A DNA stretch of 47,304 bases from assembly GCA_022712975.1 (NCBI GenBank), contig JAFLJO010000117.1, positions 1-47,304 on the forward strand, read 5' to 3'. The notes under the pieces are model-generated. The model did not search any database and was not told the origin of the DNA. It saw nothing but the letters and a program-made list of their open reading frames with translations. This document shows positions 26,353 to 34,272 of the stretch, piece after piece. The stretch is from Desulfocapsa sp. Lineage in GTDB: Bacteria > Desulfobacterota > Desulfobulbia > Desulfobulbales > Desulfocapsaceae. Position 1 is the first letter of the stretch, and each line of letters opens with the position of its first letter. Position numbers and translations under genes: made by a program.

Positions 26353-27825
26353 TTATAATTGTGAAAAAACGGCCTGATCTGTCCGCAGATCATCCAGATA
26401 CTGGGCAAACTGTTCCAAGCCGTCATGGACATTTCCCAATTCCTTCTCTTTAATAGAAAAAATCCGCATGCGACCGCTTTCCTGCCCCTGAGCCTTCATA
26501 ATGGTTCGATACAGGTTGAAACGTCTTTCCAGATCCAAGCTTCCAACTAGCTGGTTACATTCATCCCTGGCGCAAACAAGGAGCGCTACGCCGTCAAAAC
26601 CGTTCTGAAAGCTGTCTGGAATAATCTCGGTGCCGATTCGGGCACCGCACTTAACAGGAAGAAAGTAATAGGAAGACGAAACTCGCTTTCCTGCCCCTGC
26701 AAGATAATTCACAGCCTTATAGCCGTTGTTTTCGCAGAATAGACCCAATATTCGTATTCCGTCCCGACCCTTAAATGCATGGAGATTATCAGCTATGCTG
26801 GCCATATAACTATTTGAGTAATGGTGCAGATCCCTTGCCAGGACAGGACAGGCTGTCACACAGTTTCCGCAACCGGTACAGCGGGTCTGATCAAAATGTA
26901 TTAGCCCACTTTTCAGATCGATGGAATTTGCAGAAAACATGCATGTTTTGACACAGGTGCCGCACAATCCGCATTTGGCAAGATTGACAGTACAGGCATC
27001 CAAATACGATTCAATGGTTTCCTGACTGAGAAAAGAGGAGACTTCCGCAACCCATCCTGCTGTTTGCTGCTCATTTTCTTTTTCAAGAACCCAGACCCCG
27101 GCGGTGAGGACATGCCGATCAGGCGGCAGTCTGAATGTGTCTGCGGGAAGAGGAATTTTCATAGCTTCTGCAAGCTGTTTTGTTTGCTCTCGATTAAGCG
27201 AGGAGGTATTAACAACGACCGCTCCACAGCGATGTTCCTCAGCTCTATTGCCGGATTGCAGGAGACTAATCTGATAATCCCCAGGCAGACCAGAGAGCGA
27301 CTGCAGGCCAACGTCGGAGTGGATTTCCCGGTTATTCTCTGACCAGATATGGATCAGCTCGATACCATTCTGTGCCAGGAGTTTGAGGTCATTCTCAAGA
27401 AGTTCTCCAACAACAAGACAGCGCTTTATTGGTTTAACCTTTTCCACAGACAACGGCTTACCGTGGGCTACGCGTTTGTGGGCGAGATCTGTGGTAATCT
27501 GCAAACGTGCGAGTACCTGTTCTTCACTGTCGCTGCATAAAACGATGCCGTTGAGATTGACAAAGCCAATGGATGCCGGGTTGATACCAATTTCAATCAA
27601 TCTCTGTAACAGGCCAATTTGCAGATCATCCCTGAAACGGAGGGGGGCTTTCGCTATTAATACAATGCTGTCTGGCTTTTTACTCTCACAAAGAGCAGAG
27701 ATCTCTGTTAGCCCTTCAACGGAATCATCAACTCGAATGACCGTATTCGAATCCTGATTGAACTGAGACAAATCCAGGGAATGGCAGCTGTCTCCATCTC
27801 CACCAATTATACAGGTCAGTTTCAT
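26353..27825 (-). CDS. HdrA-like/MvhD-like fused iron-sulfur protein, FAD motif not recognisable
   Basis: The 490-residue protein reads as a shortened HdrA joined to MvhD. Residues about 85-245 follow the HdrA outline: a helical lead-in, a Rossmann-like strand at KRCLVVGELLEN, then HRCGAVVVNTSS and the late HVLTAGVWVLE. The usual GxGxxG FAD loop is replaced by GELLEN. Two [4Fe-4S] ferredoxin motifs follow (C285/288/291/295 and C316/319/322/326). Residues about 355-445 match the MvhD/FrhD iron-sulfur domain (GLFCENNGYKA, VKCGAR, VCARDECNQL, with C364, C393, C418 and C423). Its place just before the small subunit makes it the probable electron-transfer subunit. HdrB and HdrC are absent from the window. 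It may pass electrons to ferredoxin or another partner without flavin bifurcation; this is inference. Confidence 0.85.
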   Translation of the reverse strand: MKLTCIIGGDGDSCHSLDLSQFNQDSNTVIRVDDSVEGLTEISALCESKKPDSIVLIAKAPLRFRDDLQIGLLQRLIEIGINPASIGFVNLNGIVLCSDSEEQVLARLQITTDLAHKRVAHGKPLSVEKVKPIKRCLVVGELLENDLKLLAQNGIELIHIWSENNREIHSDVGLQSLSGLPGDYQISLLQSGNRAEEHRCGAVVVNTSSLNREQTKQLAEAMKIPLPADTFRLPPDRHVLTAGVWVLEKENEQQTAGWVAEVSSFLSQETIESYLDACTVNLAKCGLCGTCVKTCMFSANSIDLKSGLIHFDQTRCTGCGNCVTACPVLARDLHHYSNSYMASIADNLHAFKGRDGIRILGLFCENNGYKAVNYLAGAGKRVSSSYYFLPVKCGARIGTEIIPDSFQNGFDGVALLVCARDECNQLVGSLDLERRFNLYRTIMKAQGQESGRMRIFSIKEKELGNVHDGLEQFAQYLDDLRTDQAVFSQL

Positions 27826-27872
27826 GCTTCTCTCCAGTGCAAAAGTGCTATGTGCTACTTATTATTTCACAG

Positions 27873-28160
27873 CTATGGGGCGACATATATGGAAAAACGA
27901 GCACCCCTTTTCCGTACAAAGTGCTTTAGACGCTTCAATGCCTTGTCACTGTCCAATCTTTCCTGTTGGCCTTCAAAGGTAAATCTGGCAGTTGCTCCCT
28001 GAACCATTTCAAGGCTGCACTTCTGCCCGTCACCACTTATTTGGAATATGCCACTCAGATGATTACTTCTGAAGACACGCCACAAATGCCCTATACGGCC
28101 TCCTCTGAAGAGTCGGTTATGAACAAGCGCAGTCATTTCTTCTGTGTTGTATTGATTCAT
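27873..28160 (-). CDS. Small unknown protein (95 aa) in the hydrogenase operon
   Basis: I do not recognise a named family. The 95-residue protein is basic and has a beta-rich middle (SGIFQISGDGQKCSLEMVQG) followed by a helix and a final strand (GARFSIYVAP). The order of a strand pair, a short turn with D/G, a helix and a last strand is loosely like a minimal DUF4388 domain, the domain found in the first gene of this operon; this is a suggestion only. The start overlaps the protease stop (ATGA), so it is probably translated with it. Confidence 0.7.
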   Translation of the reverse strand: MNQYNTEEMTALVHNRLFRGGRIGHLWRVFRSNHLSGIFQISGDGQKCSLEMVQGATARFTFEGQQERLDSDKALKRLKHFVRKRGARFSIYVAP

Positions 28161-28642
28161 CGTTTTGTCACCTCAATATTTCGAAAATGAAGTTGCTGTA
28201 AAATAATATCTTCCATCGGCTGTACCTGCTTCCTGACAATGGGAGAGAGCCTGAATCCATAATCAAGGCTATCCGGTACGATCCCGACTAGAACCATATC
28301 TTTCGGGAGGGCTGCCAAAGAGCGCAGAAGGAGAAGGACATCCCCTATGCCCACAGAGTGTGCAGAGCAACCATCCTTTTCCTTTCCTGTCAGTGCATCA
28401 CCGCTAATGATATGCAGCGATCCGGGAATCCCAGAATGTAAAGCCAAGGCATCAATGATGATCACCGGATCGTAGCGTTCCAGTATAAAATACAAGTTCA
28501 ACCCGGCACATCCTCCATTGATCAAAGCAATTCCCGGGTGAAACCGATAGCTTCTCTGCAAACGCTCGACAATATGCACCCCAACTCCTTCGTCACCGAG
28601 GAGGGTATTGCCTATTCCGAGAACAGCGCACTGTTTTGTCAT
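28157..28642 (-). CDS. Hydrogenase maturation protease (HyaD/HybD/HycI family)
   Basis: This endopeptidase removes the C-terminal peptide of the large subunit after nickel insertion. The 161-residue protein shows the family core: GIGNTLLGDEGVGVH with the nickel-sensing Glu, IIIDAL with the Asp, and SAHSVGIGDVL with the His. Length is normal. It follows the DUF4388/Roadblock-like gene by 7 bp and overlaps the 95-aa gene, inside the structural operon. Its substrate is most likely the large subunit encoded three genes downstream. Confidence 0.95.
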   Translation of the reverse strand: MTKQCAVLGIGNTLLGDEGVGVHIVERLQRSYRFHPGIALINGGCAGLNLYFILERYDPVIIIDALALHSGIPGSLHIISGDALTGKEKDGCSAHSVGIGDVLLLLRSLAALPKDMVLVGIVPDSLDYGFRLSPIVRKQVQPMEDIILQQLHFRNIEVTKR

Positions 28643-28649
28643 TGTGATA

Positions 28650-29390
28650 TCATGCCATGTTTTCCTGGTGCAAAAATGTGCTTATGTCTTCGGCGTAATC
28701 ATTATGTTCAAGTAATAGGGAGAGCACCATATCCTGATAAAAAACAGTCAGAACTGCCTTGCCATCATCGAGCAGTTCAGAGTAACTTGCCTGAGTGTCA
28801 CCATCATTTGTGGCTCTGTTAAAGTGAGATACCGCATGCCGGGTGATCAAAGCGGTATGGTGCTTTATGTCCGGATCTTCCCTGGGAGTACTATTATTTT
28901 CAGGATGCGATTTCTGTTTGGATTGACAAACGATTTTTCCCTGTCTGTTGAGCAGGAGATAGAATTGGATGCCCTTGGTAGTGTTGAGAAAATCTATGAG
29001 TTCCTGAAATGTTATGCTGTTGCTTGGGACTTCTCTGGAAAGCTTCTGTTTTTCATCTGCCTGGACAGTGGCATGGAGAAGAATGTAAGACAGGGGAATA
29101 TCAATTCGAACCGGCCGTTCAATTGGGGAACCAATGGAGAACGAGACAGCTCTGTATGGGCAGATTCTGTAAGCGGCATCCAATCCCCGTTCGTCACAAC
29201 ACTCGGCATCAATGAGCTTTCCTTCCCTGAAGAAGAGCGTACCGCTTCTCTGCATCCTGTCGTTCTTTACTGAGACTGTGCAACTAGCGGCATCGTGCTC
29301 AATGACCTGAAGAATTGATTGCAGGGATATTCCAGTATTTTCATTGACAATCACAAACTTTGTTGTTTCTTTTTCCATCTCTTGATTCAC
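28650..29390 (-). CDS. DUF4388 plus Roadblock/LC7-like protein, first gene of the hydrogenase operon
   Basis: The 246-residue protein has an N-terminal half (about 18-95) that fits DUF4388: ISLQSILQVIEH, then RSGTLFFREGKLIDAEC and FSIGSPIE at the end. DUF4388 is a domain of bacterial regulatory and gliding/polarity proteins. The second half (about 120-240) has ITFQELIDFLNTTKGIQFYLLLNRQGKIV and VLTVFYQDMVLSLLLEH, a helix-strand layout like Roadblock/LC7. Annotation of the second half is tentative. It leads the operon, 7 bp before the protease. The start shown is GTG; an ATG four codons later is an equally good choice and no ribosome-binding site decides. A role in H2-linked signalling or enzyme positioning is possible but unproven. 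Confidence 0.75.
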   Translation of the reverse strand: MNQEMEKETTKFVIVNENTGISLQSILQVIEHDAASCTVSVKNDRMQRSGTLFFREGKLIDAECCDERGLDAAYRICPYRAVSFSIGSPIERPVRIDIPLSYILLHATVQADEKQKLSREVPSNSITFQELIDFLNTTKGIQFYLLLNRQGKIVCQSKQKSHPENNSTPREDPDIKHHTALITRHAVSHFNRATNDGDTQASYSELLDDGKAVLTVFYQDMVLSLLLEHNDYAEDISTFLHQENMA

Positions 29391-29739
29391 GTTTGTTTCA
29401 GGAACCCGAAACCAGCCTCCCGTTGACCAGAATTCGTAATGAATGAAGCCCAGCCATCGCTAGCCTGTCTTGTCTCATCACCATCAAGGAAGAAATCAAA
29501 AAAAAACACTCCCTTAATCCTGTTCCGATATCTTCAATTAAAACAGTATCAGGAAAAACGTAGCTGAACTGTGAATGCTCTAAGCAGCGGAACCAAATCC
29601 GGCACTACCGAACCCATGTCAGTGTGCCATTTAAACACATTACACCCTGTTGTTTTATTGCCATTGTTAACAATTAATTATATGCTTTACTTTTACCACA
29701 AGTCAAGGACTATATTAACAAGAAGTCATATGTTTATTT
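29391..29739. other. Divergent intergenic region, no gene recognised
   Basis: This stretch of about 350 bp lies between the start of the minus-strand hydrogenase operon and the right-hand flavoprotein remnant. The promoter of the hydrogenase operon should be here, but I find no convincing sigma70 or sigma54 pair. Open frames in it have no recognisable domain. Confidence 0.5.
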
Positions 29740-29970
29740 GTGTACAATCCCACACAACACATCATTATCGAAACCGGTCTCAACGATCTCAGCCCTGCCT
29801 GGTTTCTTCTGCATCAGAATCCGAACAGTATAACTCTGTTGCTCGAAAAGGAAAATCTGTTGGCCGTCCATCCAGATACCATTATCAGACCAGATATGCA
29901 TCAACATGGGTGGGGAGTTACGTCGGAACTTACAAAGTTCCTTAGAATACTATTGCTTTTGTCAAAGTGA
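29740..29970 (+). pseudogene. Remnant of an FAD-binding amine-oxidase-like flavoprotein N-terminus (right copy)
   Basis: The translated stretch HIIIETGLNDLSPAWFL and ITLLLEKENLL matches the first strand, dinucleotide loop and second strand of the same flavoprotein family as the fragment at 16008. The DNA of the two copies aligns without gaps over about 94 bp (roughly 16048-16141 with 29787-29880), with around 60% of positions equal by eye. The GxGxxG loop is lost here too (ETGLND) and the frame ends shortly after. Both copies lie on the plus strand at the outer edges of the hydrogenase island. Confidence 0.55.
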
Positions 29971-29988
29971 TTTTGTATCTGTTATAAT
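29959..29988 (+). promoter_or_regulatory. Candidate sigma70 promoter of adhE
   Basis: TTGTCA (29959-29964) and a perfect TATAAT (29983-29988) are separated by 18 nt. Transcription would start near 29995, leaving a leader of about 200 nt before adhE. The leader contains a small stem TCACC/GGTGA (30149-30165) close to the ribosome-binding site. No clear Rex operator is seen. Confidence 0.5.
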
Positions 29989-30196
29989 AAGTGATCAGCG
30001 GATGTGGTGCTATGGAAGTTGGGGAACATCGATTTGCACAAAGAGGGGATCTTGCAGAATTGTTGTAGATGTGTCTTCCTGTTCCGGGAAGCTTATTGTT
30101 TGTGCTCTTTCCCTTCTCCGTTTGCTCACCGAAACAAACAATTACTTATCACCGAACGAGGGTGAACAAAACAATAATAATTTTGGAGGTGGTTTC

Positions 30197-32848
30197 GTGA
30201 AAGAGCAACTCTTACTCGACAAGCAAGTAAGTGAGTGTGGACCGAGCATTCCTAAGCCCGAACTACAAACAGTCGCTCCGCTTGACAGGGCGGTGGATGA
30301 TTTGGTTCAAAAGGCACTTGTTGCCGGTCGTGAATTTATGAATCTAGATCAGGAACAAGTGGATAAAATTGTTAAAGCGATGACACTTGCCGGACTTGGC
30401 AAACACATGGAACTGGCAAAAATGGCGGTGGAGGAAACCCAAAAAGGGGTATATGAAGATAAAATCACCAAGAATATTTTTGCCACCGAATACATTTACC
30501 ATAGCATTAAATACAAAAAAACGGTTGGAATTATAACCGAGAATGAAGAAGAAGATTTTTACGAAGTGGCAGAGCCGTTAGGAGTGGTGACTGCGATTAT
30601 TCCGGTAACCAATCCCACGTCTACCACCATGTTCAAAGCTCTTATTTGTGCCAAAACAAGAAACCCGATTGTTTTCAGTTTTCATCCAGGATCACAACAG
30701 TGCAGCACAGAGGCGGCCAAGATCATGTACCAGGCCGGCATTAAAGCTGGTGCGCCGGAAAATTTCATTACCTGGATCAAAAAGCCATCTATTGAAGCCA
30801 CCCAAGAGCTGATGAACCATGCCGGGGTAGCATTAATACTAGCCACCGGCGGGGCTAAGATGGTAAATGCGGCATATAGTGCCGGCAAACCTGCTTTGGG
30901 TGTAGGACCTGGTAATGTTCCTGCCTATATAGAGCAATCAGCCAAATTAGAGCGAGCGGTTGCTGATATAATATTGAGCAAGACCTATGACAACGGGATG
31001 ATTTGCGCTTCGGAGCAAGCGGTAATTGTGGATCGGGAAATAGCAGACCAAGTAATAGATATATTTAAAGAAAATGAGTGCTATTTCTTAAACAGCATCG
31101 AGACAGAACAACTAACAGCGGCGGTAATTACTGAAGATTCTCGCCGCGTCATGGCGAAAATAGTAGGTCAGACAGCAGTAGATATTGCTAAAATGGCAGG
31201 TATTACAGTGCCTGAAAACACCAAGATACTAATGGTGCCGCTCTCGGGCGTAGGGCCTGATTACCCACTCTCTCAAGAAAAACTTTCGCCTATTTTGGCC
31301 TTTTTTGTGGTAGACAACTACCGGCAAGGCATTGAACGTTGTGTGCAGATGGTGGAATTTGGGGGCATGGGGCATTCGGCTGCGATTCACTCAGAAGACA
31401 AACAAATCATCAAAGAATTTTCAAGCATTGTGCGCGTGGGGCGGGTAATTGTCAATTCGCCATGTACCCAAGGGGCTATTGGAGATATCTACAATACAAA
31501 CGTGGCATCGTTAACACTGGGGTGTGGTTCTTATGGTCGCAATTCTACCACTTCTAACGTGAGCGTGAACAGCTTAATTAACATCAAACGAGTGGCTGGT
31601 CGCAAAGAAAAGATGCAGTGGTTTAAGGTACCTAGTAAAATTTACTTTATGCCAGGATCGGTACAGTATCTTACGAAAATGCTCGATGTAGAAAAGGTGT
31701 TTATTGTAACAGATAAAGTTATGGTTGATTTAGGCTATGTGGATAAAGTGATTTATCACTTGCGCAAACGTCGCAATCAAGTGATTATTGAAGTGTTTGA
31801 TCAAGTAGAGCCTGACCCGACATTGGAAATGGTCAACAACGGTTTAAAGATTATGCACCAGTTTAAACCGGATACTCTTATTGCTTTAGGTGGTGGTTCA
31901 CCAATTGATGCTGCAAAAGGGATGTGGTTGTTTTACGAACACCCGGATGTAGAGTTTGATTTTTTAAAGCTGAAATTCTTAGATATTCGCAAACGTACGT
32001 ACAAATATCCCAAATTGGGCCGCAAAGTTAAAATGGTAGCTATCCCTACCACCAGTGGTACGGGGTCAGAGGTGACGGCCTTTACTATTATTACCGATGA
32101 GGGCAATGATGTTAAGTACCCGCTGGCAGATTATGAATTAACTCCTGATGTAGCTATTATAGATCCTGATTTTGTGATGTCGATCCCCCCGCATGTTACG
32201 GCAGACACTGGGCTGGATGTGCTTACTCATGCCATTGAAGCTTATGTATCGGTCATGGCTTCGGATTATACAGATGCGCTGGCTATGAAAGCAATTGAGT
32301 TGGTGTTTAAGTACTTACCGCAATCTTACAGCAGTGCTGATAAGTATGCCCGCGAGCGAATGCACAATGCTTCAACCATTGCCGGGATGGCTTTTACCAA
32401 TGCATTTTTAGGTGTAAATCACAGTATGGCACATAAACTGGGTGGACAATTTCATATTGCCCACGGACGAGCCAATGCAGTTATATTGCCACATGTGATT
32501 GCCTATAATGCTTCAACTCCCAGTAAATTTGCTTCATTTCCTAATTACGAGCATTATATAGCCCATATTAAATACCAGGAAATTGCCCAACACCTTGGGT
32601 TGCCGGCTGCTACACCTGCTGAAGGAGTGCGCAGTTTAATTAAAGCGATATACAAATTGATGCGCGAGGTTGCGATGCCTTTAACCATTGCTGAATGCGG
32701 AGTTGGTTCCCAGGAATTTGAAGTGGTGGTAGACACATTAGCGGAAAGGGCTTTTGAGGATCAGTGTACAACTGCCAACCCGCGCATGCCTTTAATAAAA
32801 GAATTGGCTGTATTATATCGCCAGGCTTACGATCAGGTTATTGAATAA
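30197..32848 (+). CDS. adhE: Bifunctional acetaldehyde-CoA/alcohol dehydrogenase AdhE
   Basis: AdhE reduces acetyl-CoA to acetaldehyde and then ethanol with two NADH, or runs in reverse. I place the start at GTG 30197 because GGAGGT lies 6 nt upstream and the alignment with the family begins here; the open frame extends 97 codons further upstream but that part is not AdhE-like. The 883-residue product has the normal length (E. coli 891). The N-terminal aldehyde dehydrogenase half has the catalytic cysteine in GMICASEQ (C270). The C-terminal iron-dependent alcohol dehydrogenase half has GGGSPIDAAKG, GLDVLTHAIEAYVS and NHSMAHKLGGQFHIAHG, with the metal-binding histidines. It stands alone between the hydrogenase island and the accessory patch. 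Confidence 0.96.
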   Translation: MKEQLLLDKQVSECGPSIPKPELQTVAPLDRAVDDLVQKALVAGREFMNLDQEQVDKIVKAMTLAGLGKHMELAKMAVEETQKGVYEDKITKNIFATEYIYHSIKYKKTVGIITENEEEDFYEVAEPLGVVTAIIPVTNPTSTTMFKALICAKTRNPIVFSFHPGSQQCSTEAAKIMYQAGIKAGAPENFITWIKKPSIEATQELMNHAGVALILATGGAKMVNAAYSAGKPALGVGPGNVPAYIEQSAKLERAVADIILSKTYDNGMICASEQAVIVDREIADQVIDIFKENECYFLNSIETEQLTAAVITEDSRRVMAKIVGQTAVDIAKMAGITVPENTKILMVPLSGVGPDYPLSQEKLSPILAFFVVDNYRQGIERCVQMVEFGGMGHSAAIHSEDKQIIKEFSSIVRVGRVIVNSPCTQGAIGDIYNTNVASLTLGCGSYGRNSTTSNVSVNSLINIKRVAGRKEKMQWFKVPSKIYFMPGSVQYLTKMLDVEKVFIVTDKVMVDLGYVDKVIYHLRKRRNQVIIEVFDQVEPDPTLEMVNNGLKIMHQFKPDTLIALGGGSPIDAAKGMWLFYEHPDVEFDFLKLKFLDIRKRTYKYPKLGRKVKMVAIPTTSGTGSEVTAFTIITDEGNDVKYPLADYELTPDVAIIDPDFVMSIPPHVTADTGLDVLTHAIEAYVSVMASDYTDALAMKAIELVFKYLPQSYSSADKYARERMHNASTIAGMAFTNAFLGVNHSMAHKLGGQFHIAHGRANAVILPHVIAYNASTPSKFASFPNYEHYIAHIKYQEIAQHLGLPAATPAEGVRSLIKAIYKLMREVAMPLTIAECGVGSQEFEVVVDTLAERAFEDQCTTANPRMPLIKELAVLYRQAYDQVIE

Positions 32849-32932
32849 CTGGTACAGATTTTATGCCCCCCGAAACGGGATGATATATCACCGCTGATCC
32901 TATTGGGCTTGCTGGAGGGATTAATCTGTACG

Positions 32933-33064
32933 CTTACTCGTAAGCATTCACCAGGTAAGCGTAGACTCCGTGCCTCAGATTTGTTCAAGCGGGACGCCGT
33001 AGTGTACGATTTTGTACATAAGGCGGCTCGATCGGACAAATATGGGGTGCTGGTAAACGCTTAC
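32933..33064. repeat. Long imperfect palindrome downstream of adhE
   Basis: GTAAGCATTCACCAG (32940-32954) pairs with CTGGTAAACGCTTAC (33050-33064) with two mismatches. Inner parts also pair: GCCG with CGGC, and TGTAC with GTACA around a GATTTT loop. The whole could fold into a stem of about 125 nt. The left arm overlaps a short perfect hairpin GCTTACTCGTAAGC (32933-32946). The rest of 32849-33128 has no recognisable gene. It could be a MITE-like or REP-type mobile remnant or a structured RNA. Confidence 0.55.
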
Positions 33065-33128
33065 TAACGCTGAACTTGGAATGTGCGGGTGGGCGGGGTC
33101 TAGATTCCTTGCGCGGATGCACCACTTG

Positions 33129-33590
33129 TCAGTGTTCTTTTATCAGAGGGATAATTGTAATCTCTGGGGTGAATCGTTTGAAGTCGCCCACGTTATGAGT
33201 TAAAAGCTCTGTTATTTCATTGACCAGCATTGTCGCAGCTATATTGGCATCATGGATTTGCTTACCACTTACAGAAACTTTTTCCGTTAACTCCAGTAAT
33301 TTTTTCGTAACTTCTGCTCCTTCGTTTAAAACAACGAAATCTTCTTCAAAATTTCTTATAGCCTGAATAATTTTCTCTTGTTGCAATTCCATGGTAATGG
33401 TGTTTGGTCTTGTCATTGCAGACAAGTATTCTCTCAACACTTGCCGACTTATGACCAAAACGACTTCCTGTTTCTGTAAATTTCCGAGACATATTTTGCT
33501 TGCTTGATGAAAGGGGGATTCTTTCAGGCTTGCGTAAATTAAGATATTCGTGTCGATGAAGACTTTCCGATTATCGTCCATCAGCCCCAT
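33129..33590 (-). CDS. PIN-domain ribonuclease toxin (VapC type)
   Basis: The 153-residue protein is a PIN-domain nuclease, the toxin half of VapBC-like modules that cut specific RNAs. The acidic catalytic set is visible: FIDTNILIY (Asp), REYLSAM (Glu), QIHDANIAAT (Asp) and THNVGDFKRF (Asp). The start ATG 33590 has AGAGAGG at fitting spacing and overlaps the end of the antitoxin frame by 20 nt; a second ATG three codons later is possible. Full length suggests it is intact. Confidence 0.88.
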   Translation of the reverse strand: MGLMDDNRKVFIDTNILIYASLKESPFHQASKICLGNLQKQEVVLVISRQVLREYLSAMTRPNTITMELQQEKIIQAIRNFEEDFVVLNEGAEVTKKLLELTEKVSVSGKQIHDANIAATMLVNEITELLTHNVGDFKRFTPEITIIPLIKEH

Positions 33591-33810
33591 ATATATCCTC
33601 TCTTCTAAATGTAGATTGCTCGTTCACCAGCCCGGCTGCAAACTCAGGAAGTCGAATGTTTTGTTTAGTAGCCTTCCTCGCCGTGATAGGCTTGTCCTCA
33701 ATGACAATAACAGCACGATACTTTCCATATTTGATATCTGGAGGCAATGGTATGTTTACGACTGCTTTACCGCCTGTTCCGACAGTTAAATCTGTTGTAA
33801 TCGTCCTCAT
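33571..33810 (-). CDS. Probable antitoxin partner of the PIN toxin
   Basis: The 79-residue protein lies directly upstream of the PIN gene and overlaps it by 20 nt, the standard antitoxin-toxin order. The N-terminal half is beta-rich (TVGTGGKAVVNIPLP) and the C-terminal tail ends in STFRREDIYGADGR, a tail form seen in small antitoxins paired with PIN toxins. It would bind and block the toxin and repress the operon. The DNA-binding class is not clear from sequence alone. Confidence 0.75.
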   Translation of the reverse strand: MRTITTDLTVGTGGKAVVNIPLPPDIKYGKYRAVIVIEDKPITARKATKQNIRLPEFAAGLVNEQSTFRREDIYGADGR

Positions 33811-33905
33811 TTTCTCTCTCCCTAATTGCTTAAATGTAACTTCATGACGCCTTCCACTTGTCTTTTAACAATTACTCATCAATTACATTTTCTACAGGAA
33901 GAATC

Positions 33906-33974
33906 GGGGACAGACCACAATTAGTAATTGATTTCTACGATAACTCATAGTGGGCTTAAATTGGGTCTGGCCCC
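33906..33974. repeat. REP-like inverted pair
   Basis: GGGGACAGACCACAATT (33906-33922) and AAATTGGGTCTGGCCCC (33958-33974) are inverted near-copies 35 nt apart. GGGGaCAGACC-type ends are characteristic of REP elements moved by Y1 (RAYT) transposases; no such transposase is in the window. The right arm overlaps the expected end of the broken XRE gene. Confidence 0.65.
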
Positions 33975-33981
33975 TATTTCT

Positions 33982-34272
33982 TCATTTGCCAGTTTTTTTT
34001 AAGGTATCTGCAGAAGGGCGGGAAATCCCTCGTTCGTACATTCCGACATGGGAATAATGAACATTACCCTGTCTTCCTAACTCAGTTTTGGAAAGATTCT
34101 TTTGCTTCCGTAGTTGTAAGAGTCTTTCAGGGAATCCATCTTTTATGGTGTTCTCATTTTTTTCTTCATACCTTCTAATATAACTATATCGTTCTAGTTG
34201 GTCGAGAAAAATAACCCTTCTGTTCCGTAAAAAGGTGACAGCCCTTGAAGTATCAGTTTTTTTCACTTTCAT
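33982..34272 (-). pseudogene. XRE-family HTH regulator, 3' end broken by a poly-A frameshift
   Basis: The helix-turn-helix part is clear: FPERLLQLRKQKNLSKTELG then YSHVGMYERGISRPSADTLKK, as in Cro/CI-like regulators. The frame then ends with TGK. If one A is removed from the run of eight A after the Thr codon, the family's expected continuation LKKLANE appears, and it soon runs into the REP-like element. The gene is therefore frameshifted and truncated. The first 45 residues (VTFLRNRRVIFLDQLERYS) are not typical of the family and overlap the end of the upstream iron-sulfur gene by 20 nt, so the true start may be later. Confidence 0.6.

Noticed and set aside
24017..27825. Assignment as a HoxFUYH NAD-reducing (group 3d) hydrogenase
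   Set aside because: No diaphorase genes (HoxF/HoxU) are present; the neighbour is HdrA/MvhD-like instead.
29571..29945. 124-aa plus-strand frame between the hydrogenase operon and adhE
   Set aside because: Composition is not protein-like; a different frame there holds the recognisable flavoprotein remnant.
29906..30196. 97 extra codons at the start of adhE
   Set aside because: Not AdhE-like and contains the promoter -10; a GTG with a perfect GGAGGT lies at 30197.
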